From NCBI RefSeq assembly GCF_025961205.1, contig NZ_JAOQNH010000001.1, positions 2,070,001 to 2,134,000 on the forward strand: a stretch of 64,000 nt of DNA. The letters are read 5' to 3'. Shown piece after piece: positions 55,171 through 61,786 of this stretch. Origin of the DNA: Azospirillum fermentarium (GTDB lineage: Bacteria > Pseudomonadota > Alphaproteobacteria > Azospirillales > Azospirillaceae). Position 1 is the first letter of the stretch. Each line of letters begins with the position of its first letter. The translations under genes and the position numbers were made by a program. The notes below the pieces were generated by a model. It did not search any database, was not told the origin of the DNA, and was given only the letters and a program-made list of their open reading frames with translations.

Positions 55171-56556
55171 TCAGCCGGTCCACCCGGTGGTGCCGCTGCC
55201 CGCGGAAAACAGGGGCAACAGTTCGCCCAGATGGCTCAGCTCCGTCACCTTCAGCGGCGTGTCGCCGCGTTTGGCGCTTCGTCTAGCCGGAATGACGGCG
55301 GAAGAAAACCCCAGCTTTGCGGCTTCCTTCAGACGGGCGTCCATCTGGCTCACGGCGCGCACCTCGCCCGACAGGCCGATTTCGCCGAAAACCACCGCAT
55401 CCGCCGGCATCGCCTCGCCCGTCAGGGACGAAACCAGGGCAGCGGCGACGGCAAGGTCGGCCGCCGGCTCGCCGATCTTCAGCCCCCCGGCCACGTTCAG
55501 ATAGACGTCGTTGGCACCGATCTGCACGCCACAGCGCGCCTCCAGCACCGCCAGCACCATGGCCAGGCGCGACGAGTCCCACCCCACCACCGCCCGGCGC
55601 GGCGTGCCCAGCGGCGATGGCGCGACCAGCGCCTGCACCTCCACCAGCACGGGGCGGGTGCCCTCCATCCCGGCAAAGACGGCGGCCCCCGACACCTCCC
55701 CCCGGCGGTCGGCCAGGAACAGGGCGGACGGGTTCGGCACCTCGGCCAGCCCGCCGTCGGTCATCTCGAACACGCCGATCTCGTCGGTGGGGCCGAAGCG
55801 GTTCTTCACCGCGCGCAGGATGCGGAACTGGTGCCCGCGCTCCCCTTCGAAATAAAGGACGGTATCGACCATGTGCTCCAGCACGCGGGGGCCGGCGATG
55901 GTCCCCTCCTTGGTCACGTGGCCCACCAGCAGCAGCACGATGCCGCGGCGCTTGGCGACGCGGATCAGCTCCTGCGCGCTGGCGCGCACCTGGGCCACGG
56001 TGCCGGGGGCGCTTTCCAGCGTGTCCACGTACATGGTCTGGATGGAATCGATGACGGCGATGGCCGGGCCTTCCAGCCCATCCAGGGACGCCGCGATGTC
56101 GCGCACGCTGGTGGCCGAGGCCAGCGCCACCGGGGCCTGGGCCACACCCAGCCGCTGGGCGCGCAGCCGCACCTGATCCACCGCCTCTTCACCGGAGATG
56201 TAGACACAGGCCGAGTGCTGCGACAGGCTGGACATGGCCTGGAGCAGCAGGGTCGATTTGCCGATGCCGGGGTCGCCGCCGATCAGGACGGCGGAACCGG
56301 GGACGAAGCCGCCGCCGGCCACCCGGTCCAATTCCCCGATGCCCGACAGCCGGCGGGGGGCCGGGTCCGACGCACCGGACAGGCCGACGAAGGCGATCTT
56401 GCGCCCCTTGGCGCTGCCCAGCCCCTTGGGCGCCTGCTCCGGGACCGCCTCTTCCACCAGGCTGTTCCATTCGCCGCAGGCATCGCAGCGCCCCGCCCAT
56501 TTGGGGTAGGCGGCGCCGCAGGATTGGCAGACGAAGCGTGACGTCGCTTTGGCCAA
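55171..56556 (-). CDS. radA: DNA repair protein RadA/Sms
   Basis: RadA is a DnaB-like ATPase that promotes branch migration in recombination. The 461-residue protein has the N-terminal zinc finger CQSC (Cys10-Cys13) / CDAC (Cys24-Cys27), Walker A GGDPGIGKST and the RadA-specific KNRFG motif (AVKNRFGPTDEIGVF). The C-terminal Lon-like domain contains GDAVVFGEIGLSGEVR-type GEIGLSGEVRAVSQ. The start is TTG 56556, which yields MAKATSRFVCQSCG, the standard N-terminus. Confidence 0.96.
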   Translation of the reverse strand: MAKATSRFVCQSCGAAYPKWAGRCDACGEWNSLVEEAVPEQAPKGLGSAKGRKIAFVGLSGASDPAPRRLSGIGELDRVAGGGFVPGSAVLIGGDPGIGKSTLLLQAMSSLSQHSACVYISGEEAVDQVRLRAQRLGVAQAPVALASATSVRDIAASLDGLEGPAIAVIDSIQTMYVDTLESAPGTVAQVRASAQELIRVAKRRGIVLLLVGHVTKEGTIAGPRVLEHMVDTVLYFEGERGHQFRILRAVKNRFGPTDEIGVFEMTDGGLAEVPNPSALFLADRRGEVSGAAVFAGMEGTRPVLVEVQALVAPSPLGTPRRAVVGWDSSRLAMVLAVLEARCGVQIGANDVYLNVAGGLKIGEPAADLAVAAALVSSLTGEAMPADAVVFGEIGLSGEVRAVSQMDARLKEAAKLGFSSAVIPARRSAKRGDTPLKVTELSHLGELLPLFSAGSGTTGWTG

Positions 56557-56708
56557 GTCGAAGCCGGTCCCGTTTCAGAATCGTGATGGAAGATGGCGTG
56601 CGTATATCATGGGGCTGATCCGGTTCCTATGATGGAATGGCGGGGTTGCGCGGAACGGTTGGTTTGGCCGATGGTGCGGCCTTTCGGTGACACAGGCTTG
56701 AGGATGGA

Positions 56709-57539
56709 ATGAACGGGACGGTGCACACTCCCATCATCGACCGCGACGGGCGTCCGGTGACGCTGCACACGGACGAGGATTTCGACGGGCTGCGGCGGGC
56801 CGGGCGGCTGGCGGCGGAAACGCTGGACTTCATCGCCCCCCATGTGGTGCCGGGGGTGGCGACCGGCCATCTCGACCGGCTGATCGAAACCTTCATGCGC
56901 GACCATGGCGCCATCCCGGCGACCATCGGCTATCACGGCTATCCGGCGGCAAGCTGCATTTCCCCCAACCATGTGGTGAACCACGGCATCCCCAGCGACG
57001 ACAAGCGGCTGGCCAACGGCGATATCGTCAACATCGACGTGACGGTGATCCTGGACGGGTGGTTCGGCGACACCAGCCGCATGTATCTGGTGGGCGACAA
57101 GATCCCTGTGAAGGGGCGCCGGCTGGTGGATCTGACGTACGAGGCGATGATGCTGGGAATCGCGGCGGCCAGGCCGGGGGCCACCCTGGGCGACATCGGC
57201 CACGCCATCCAGTCCTTTGCGGAATCGCACCGGCTGGGCGTGGTGCGCGATTACGGCGGCCACGGCATCGGGCGCGAATTCCACGCCGCCCCCCACATCG
57301 ACCATTTCGGCACGCCGGGCGACGGGCTGGTGCTGGTACCCGGCATGGTCTTCACCATCGAGCCGATGCTGAACGCCGGCAAGGCGGACGTGAAGACGCT
57401 GGCCGACGGCTGGACCACCGTCACCCGCGACCGCTCGCTGTCGGCGCAGTTCGAACATCAGATCGGCATCACCCCGGACGGCTGCGAGATCTTCACCCTG
57501 TCCCCCGCCGGCCATACCCGGCCCCCCTATGGCGCGTGA
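56709..57539 (+). CDS. map: Methionine aminopeptidase, type I
   Basis: Map removes the initiator Met from nascent proteins. The 276-residue protein has the pita-bread metallopeptidase fold. The metal ligands appear in NIDVTVILDGWFGDTSR (two Asp), GHGIGREFH (His), VFTIEPML (Glu) and SAQFEHQIGI (Glu). GYPAASCISPNHVVNHGIPS is a family signature. It is divergent from radA; a NUDIX gene follows 5 bp later. Confidence 0.97.
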   Translation: MNGTVHTPIIDRDGRPVTLHTDEDFDGLRRAGRLAAETLDFIAPHVVPGVATGHLDRLIETFMRDHGAIPATIGYHGYPAASCISPNHVVNHGIPSDDKRLANGDIVNIDVTVILDGWFGDTSRMYLVGDKIPVKGRRLVDLTYEAMMLGIAAARPGATLGDIGHAIQSFAESHRLGVVRDYGGHGIGREFHAAPHIDHFGTPGDGLVLVPGMVFTIEPMLNAGKADVKTLADGWTTVTRDRSLSAQFEHQIGITPDGCEIFTLSPAGHTRPPYGA

Positions 57540-57544
57540 TCCTC

Positions 57545-58129
57545 ATGACGTCTGAGACGGACCGGGGCGAGCCGCGCCCGTGGCGGGTGCTGGACAGCCG
57601 CACGCTGGTGGACGCCCCGCCGTTCCTGCGGGTGCGGGTGGAATCGGTGGAACTGCCCGACGGGCGGCGGGTGGATGATTACTACCAGTTCGACATGCCG
57701 TCCTTCGCCTGCATCTTCGCCGAGACCGGCGACGGGCGGGTGATCGTGTTCCGCCAGTACCGCCACGGGCTGCGCGGCACCTGCCACGTCTTCCCCGGCG
57801 GCCATCTGGAACCGGGGGAAGACCCGCTGGCCGCGGCCAAGCGCGAATTGCGGGAGGAAACCGGGTATGAATCCGGCGACTGGACCGATCTGGGCGGCTA
57901 TCTGGTGAATTCCAACCAGGGGGGATCGGTGTCGCACATGTTCCACGCCCGCGGCTGCCGGCTGAGCGGCGGCACCACCGCCGACGATCTGGAGGAATCC
58001 CAGATGCTGCTGCTGACGCGGGCCGCGGTGGCGGAGCTGGCGGGCCGCGGCGGCTTTCCCCTGCTGACGCAGATCGCCCTGCTGGCGATGGTCACCAACC
58101 GGGAACTGGCGGAACGGCTGGGGAGGTAA
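57545..58129 (+). CDS. NUDIX hydrolase, ADP-ribose pyrophosphatase-like
   Basis: This 194-residue NUDIX protein has the box GGHLEPGEDPLAAAKRELRE continuing to ETGYE and an N-terminal segment (VESVELPDGRRVDDYYQ) like ADP-ribose pyrophosphatases. It would cleave a nucleoside diphosphate-X compound; the substrate is not predictable. ATG 57545 is 5 bp after map, so the two are probably co-transcribed. A 9-bp hairpin lies right after its stop. Confidence 0.9.
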   Translation: MTSETDRGEPRPWRVLDSRTLVDAPPFLRVRVESVELPDGRRVDDYYQFDMPSFACIFAETGDGRVIVFRQYRHGLRGTCHVFPGGHLEPGEDPLAAAKRELREETGYESGDWTDLGGYLVNSNQGGSVSHMFHARGCRLSGGTTADDLEESQMLLLTRAAVAELAGRGGFPLLTQIALLAMVTNRELAERLGR

Positions 58130-58133
58130 GGGC

Positions 58134-58162
58134 CGGATGCCGCGCGGAACGCCCGGCATCCG
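58134..58162 (+). terminator. Hairpin after the NUDIX gene
   Basis: CGGATGCCG (58134-58142) and CGGCATCCG (58154-58162) form a perfect 9-bp stem with an 11-nt loop, 4 bp after the stop. There is no U-run. Confidence 0.55.
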
Positions 58163-58205
58163 TTGCGAAGCAAGTGCAAATTTATGCTTCGAGAGCCTGA
58201 CGGCT

Positions 58206-58233
58206 CGATTTTCGGGCTGCCGTGCGAAAATCG
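58206..58233. repeat. Dispersed palindrome, copy 2
   Basis: CGATTTTCG (58206-58214) and CGAAAATCG (58225-58233) flank GGCTGCCGTG. Compared with 52103-52130, the third base pair has changed from G:C to A:T on both arms, so the pairing is kept. It ends 2-3 bp from the 3' end of the transposase remnant. Confidence 0.8.
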
Positions 58234-58234
58234 G

Positions 58235-58620
58235 CCCTTGTGTCTTGAGGGTTCGGAACAATTGCTCGATGAGCCAACGGCGGCGGTACCAGAGGACGAC
58301 GGTCAACGCTTGTTCAAGGGTGTCAACCGCATGCGTGGTCAGCCGCCGCCAATGGACCGCCTCCTCGCCGGACGGCGCCTGCGCTTCCCGCACGTCCACC
58401 AGACGCAAGGTGATGCTCGGCGATGCGCCGCATCTCCTCGACACGGTTCGCAGCAAGGCGGCGCAGGCACACCGTGCCCCCCGCCACCAGCCGCTCCAAC
58501 AACCGGGCCCCCTTTTTCCAGGCGGTTGTCCGAAAACCGGCCGAGCAACGGTAGCGTCCTGTCCATCCGTGACGTCCTCCGGCAAAGAACACCTCGAACG
58601 CAATCAGACAGCACAACGAT
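58235..58620 (-). pseudogene. Decayed IS4-family transposase fragment
   Basis: Translated pieces on the minus strand match the C-terminal half of an IS4-type transposase: ITLRLVDVREAQAPSGEE, VHWRRLTTHAVDTLEQAL, and WYRRRWLIEQLFRTLKTQG (YREK-like region). Upstream pieces such as LAANRVEEMRRIAEHHLAS lie in another frame, with the break at about 58410. The reading frame stops making sense after KTQG, exactly where the dispersed palindrome begins. No intact ends or target duplications are seen. The fragment is a dead insertion-sequence remnant. Confidence 0.75.
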
Positions 58621-58683
58621 CCGCAACCCCTTTCAGCTCATCAAGGCCAAACCAGCCATAAAACTACATGTGTTGATAGCGTA

Positions 58684-58708
58684 GCCCCGGCGGGGCAAGG
58701 GTTTTTTT
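58684..58708 (+). terminator. Weak terminator-like element
   Basis: GCCCC (58684-58688) and GGGGC (58692-58696) form a 5-bp stem; AAGGG and seven Ts (58702-58708) follow. The T-run is 5 nt from the stem, so strength is doubtful. Confidence 0.45.
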
Positions 58709-58732
58709 ATGGGCAGACCGTGATAGTCTTGG

Positions 58733-58763
58733 AAACGGGCGGCAGGGTTGCCGCCCGTTTTCC
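58733..58763 (+). terminator. Intrinsic terminator just upstream of chaC
   Basis: AAACGGGCGGCA (58733-58744) and TGCCGCCCGTTT (58749-58760) form a perfect 12-bp stem with a GGGT loop, followed by TCC; the right arm itself ends in Ts. It lies 28 bp before the chaC ATG, so it would act on transcripts entering from upstream, or as an attenuator. Confidence 0.75.
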
Positions 58764-58788
58764 GTCACTGTCCGCTCTGCCGGTGGTC

Positions 58789-59409
58789 ATGCCCCCCGAT
58801 ACCCTGCCTTGCGACGATGCGGCGCCGGCCCCGGTCTGGTCCCGCGACGTGACCTTGGAACCCGGTGCCGATCTGTGGGTGTTCGGGTACGGGTCGCTGA
58901 TCTGGAATCCGGGCTTTCCCTTCGTCAGCCAGTCCCGCGCGGTGCTCTACGGCTATCATCGGCGGTTCTGCATCGCCTCCCACCGCTACCGCGGCACGCC
59001 GGAGCATCCGGGGCTGGTGCTGGGGCTGGACGTGGGCGGGTGCTGCCACGGGATCGCCTTTCGGGTGGCCCCCGCCAGCGTGCCTGCGGTCATGGATTAT
59101 CTGTGGGAGCGGGAGATGTTCACCCGCGCCTACCGCCCACGCATGCTCCGCATCCGGCTGGACGGGGCGGCGGGACGGCGGGTCACCGCCTGCACCTTCG
59201 TGGTGGACCGGCAGCACGGGCAATATTGCGGCTGCCTGGACGACGCCACCATGGCCCGCCGCATCGCCGCCTCGGTGGGGGAGCGGGGGCCGAACGTGGA
59301 GTATCTCGCCAACACGGTGGAGCATCTGGAGCAACTGGGCCTGCGCGACCGGCGCCTGTCCGTGCTGCTGGCCGAGGTCCGGCGTCTGACAGGGGAGGGG
59401 CATTCATGA
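58789..59409 (+). CDS. chaC: Gamma-glutamylcyclotransferase ChaC
   Basis: ChaC degrades glutathione to 5-oxoproline and Cys-Gly in the cytoplasm. The product has the family motif VFGYGSLIWNPGFPF, then GYHRRFCIASHRYRGTPE, and a catalytic Glu in the LWEREMF segment. I chose the ATG at 58789 (206 residues). A GTG at 58720 is in frame, but it would place the terminator hairpin inside the gene. The stop overlaps the next gene (ATGA), so it is coupled to the M1-like peptidase, which might trim the released peptides; that link is inference. Confidence 0.94.
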   Translation: MPPDTLPCDDAAPAPVWSRDVTLEPGADLWVFGYGSLIWNPGFPFVSQSRAVLYGYHRRFCIASHRYRGTPEHPGLVLGLDVGGCCHGIAFRVAPASVPAVMDYLWEREMFTRAYRPRMLRIRLDGAAGRRVTACTFVVDRQHGQYCGCLDDATMARRIAASVGERGPNVEYLANTVEHLEQLGLRDRRLSVLLAEVRRLTGEGHS

Positions 59410-61355
59410 CCGTGCGGCTTGCGGGAGCGGTCCTGGCGCTGGTGCTTCCGGCGGGGCTGGCCGCGGCCGCCGGGCTTCATCACGAGCTGGACGTAACGCT
59501 CGACCCGCCGTCGCGGCGGCTGGCGGTCACCGACCGCCTGACCTTGCCGCCGGACGTCAAAACGGTGTCGCTGGCGCCGGGGCTGGTGCTGGACTCCGTG
59601 ACCCGCAACGGGCAGCCGGTCTCCATCAGCCGTTCGGGCGACACCCTGACCTTGCCGGGCGGGGAGGGGCCGGTGACCCTGCGCTATTCCGGCACCCTGC
59701 CGGACCTGCCCCCCGACCGCATGCCCGCGGGCGGCATGGGCATGGGGACGGAAGGCGCGTTCCTGCCCGCCGGCAGCGGCTGGGTGGCGCTGGGCGGGGA
59801 CGAGCCGCCCACCTGGACCATGACCGTGCGGGTGCCGGCCCCCTACACCGCCGTCGCCTCCGGCGCCTTGGGTGGGGAGGAGAGGAGCGGGCAGGGGACC
59901 ACCGTGACCTTTGCCGAGACCCGCCCGGTGGAAACCCCGTCGCTGTTCGCCGGTCCGTGGACGGTGACCGAGCGCATGGCCGGCGGCGTGCGGCTGCGGA
60001 CATATTTCCACGAGGAACAGGCAGCCTTGGCCGAACCCTTCCTCGATCAGTCCGCCGCCACCATTGCCCGCTACGCCGGAGCCATCGGGCCGTATCCCTT
60101 TGCCGGGTTCTCGGTGGTGTCGGTTCCGGTGCCGGTGGGCTATGCCTTTCCCGGCCTGACCACCATCGGGCGGCGGGTGCTGCCCCTGCCCTTCGTGCGC
60201 GGTCAGTCGCTGGATCACGAGATCCTGCACAACTGGTGGGGCAACGGCGTGCGGGTGGGCGGGGGCGGCAATTGGGCCGAGGGGCTGACCACCGCCATGG
60301 CCGACCACGCCGCCGCCGAAGCCAGCGGGGAGGATGCCGCCCTGCGCCTGGACTGGCTGCGCGACTATGCAGCACTGCCGGCGGGACGTGATCAGCCGCT
60401 GACCGCCTTTCGCGGGCGGACCCACGATGCCTCCATGGTGGTGGGATACGGCAAGACGGCGTTCCTGTTCCTGATGCTGCGCGACCGGATCGGGGATGAG
60501 GCGTGGCAGGCCGGCATCCGCCGTTTCGCCCGTGAACAGATGCTTCGCGATGCCGGCTGGCCCGACCTGCGCCGCGCGTTCGAGGTGGAAGCGGGCCGGG
60601 ATCTCGGCCCCTTCTTCACCCAATGGCTGGAACGCCCCGGCGCGCCGTCGCTGACCCTGGATGAGGTGGCGGTGGTGGATGGCGGTGTGCGGCTGCGGCT
60701 GGGCCAGAGCGCACCCGCCTATGACCTGACGGTGCCGGTGGCGGTGGAGGACGCGGCGGGCACCCGCACCCACGCCGTGCGGCTGAGTGGGCTTGAGACG
60801 GTGGTCACCCTGCCGGCCTCCGCACCCGTGCGTTTGGTGGCGGTGGACCCGGATCACCGGCTGTTCCGCCGGCTGGCACCGGGGGAGGCGCCGCCGATCC
60901 TGCGCGACGTGACACTCGACCCCGGCAGCGCCGTGGTCCTGGCCGCCGAGGGCGACGGGCGCGAGCCGGCCCGGGCGCTGGCCGCCCGGCTGATCGACGG
61001 CAAGGCCCGCATCGTCACCGCGGCCAAGGCCGATCCCGCCGCCCCCCTGGCCGTGATCGGCACGGCGGCGGCGGTGGACGCGGCGTTGCAAAGCCTGAAG
61101 CTGCCCCCGCTGCCGGACACCCTGGCCGGGCGCGGCACGGCGCAGGTGTGGACCACACGCCGGACCGGCGGTGCCGCGGTGCTGGTGGTGCGCGCCGCCG
61201 ATGCCGCCGCTTTGGCGGCCCTGCTGCGCCCCTTGCCCCATTACGGGCGGCAGGGCTGGCTGGTCTTCGACGGGGCGAAGGCGGTGGACCGCGGCGGCTG
61301 GCCGGCGGGCACCAGTCCCCTGCGGGTGGAGATGGGGCGGGTGGCGATCCCATGA
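59406..61355 (+). CDS. M1-family-like zinc metallopeptidase, exported
   Basis: This 649-residue predicted periplasmic protein has an N-terminal signal ([18 protein letters not shown]), a beta-rich domain and a thermolysin-like core. The core carries [11 protein letters not shown] and, 16 residues past the second His, the Glu of [12 protein letters not shown]. Typical M1 aminopeptidases have 18 residues in that gap, so this is a divergent subgroup. The GAMEN substrate motif is not evident. The C-terminal half is an all-alpha or mixed region with no known match. It is coupled to chaC upstream and ynfA downstream. Confidence 0.82.
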   Translation: MTVRLAGAVLALVLPAGLAAAAGLHHELDVTLDPPSRRLAVTDRLTLPPDVKTVSLAPGLVLDSVTRNGQPVSISRSGDTLTLPGGEGPVTLRYSGTLPDLPPDRMPAGGMGMGTEGAFLPAGSGWVALGGDEPPTWTMTVRVPAPYTAVASGALGGEERSGQGTTVTFAETRPVETPSLFAGPWTVTERMAGGVRLRTYFHEEQAALAEPFLDQSAATIARYAGAIGPYPFAGFSVVSVPVPVGYAFPGLTTIGRRVLPLPFVRGQSLDHEILHNWWGNGVRVGGGGNWAEGLTTAMADHAAAEASGEDAALRLDWLRDYAALPAGRDQPLTAFRGRTHDASMVVGYGKTAFLFLMLRDRIGDEAWQAGIRRFAREQMLRDAGWPDLRRAFEVEAGRDLGPFFTQWLERPGAPSLTLDEVAVVDGGVRLRLGQSAPAYDLTVPVAVEDAAGTRTHAVRLSGLETVVTLPASAPVRLVAVDPDHRLFRRLAPGEAPPILRDVTLDPGSAVVLAAEGDGREPARALAARLIDGKARIVTAAKADPAAPLAVIGTAAAVDAALQSLKLPPLPDTLAGRGTAQVWTTRRTGGAAVLVVRAADAAALAALLRPLPHYGRQGWLVFDGAKAVDRGGWPAGTSPLRVEMGRVAIP

Positions 61356-61684
61356 CCAGTCTTGCCGTCTATGCCCTGGCCGCCCTGGCCGAAATCGGTG
61401 GCTGCTTCGCGTTCTGGGCGTGGCTGCGGCTGGAGAAATCGCCGTGGTGGCTGGTGCCGGGCATGGTCAGTCTGGCCCTGTTCGCCTGGGCCTTGACGCG
61501 GGTGGAGGTGGACATGGCCGGGCGCGCTTACGCCGCCTATGGCGGGATCTACGTTCTGGCCTCGCTGGGCTGGCTGTGGCTGGTGGAAGGCGCCCGCCCC
61601 GACCGCTGGGACGCGGCGGGCGTGGTCCTGTGCGTGGCGGGAACGCTGGTCATCCTGTTCGGGCCGCGGGCGCCGTCGCTTTAG
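61352..61684 (+). CDS. YnfA/UPF0060 small membrane protein
   Basis: This 110-residue protein has four TM helices and the UPF0060 signature [18 protein letters not shown], then [19 protein letters not shown] and [19 protein letters not shown]. It is distantly like SMR exporters; the role is uncertain. It overlaps the end of the peptidase gene (ATGA) and so is the last gene of a chaC-peptidase-ynfA operon. Confidence 0.93.
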   Translation: MTSLAVYALAALAEIGGCFAFWAWLRLEKSPWWLVPGMVSLALFAWALTRVEVDMAGRAYAAYGGIYVLASLGWLWLVEGARPDRWDAAGVVLCVAGTLVILFGPRAPSL

Positions 61685-61713
61685 GGGCGTGGCTCGTAAT
61701 CAAAATCCGCTTT

Positions 61714-61743
61714 AAAAAGCCCTCTCCCGGGGCGGGAGAGGGC
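61714..61743 (-). terminator. Terminator of nrdJ
   Basis: GCCCTCTCCC (61719-61728) and GGGAGAGGGC (61734-61743) form a perfect 10-bp stem with a 5-nt loop; on the minus strand five Ts follow. It is the CCCTCTCC-type palindrome with a functional U-run, 43 bp after the nrdJ stop. It may also serve ynfA from the other side. Confidence 0.85.
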
Positions 61744-61786
61744 CGGTTTGGGCGCTTTGAGATGACGCCGTTGCCCTATTTTCCCG

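Noticed and set aside
58160-58684. Several overlapping short plus- and minus-strand frames taken as new small genes
   Set aside because: They cover the decayed transposase in different frames; only the pieces matching the IS4 C-terminal half are meaningful.
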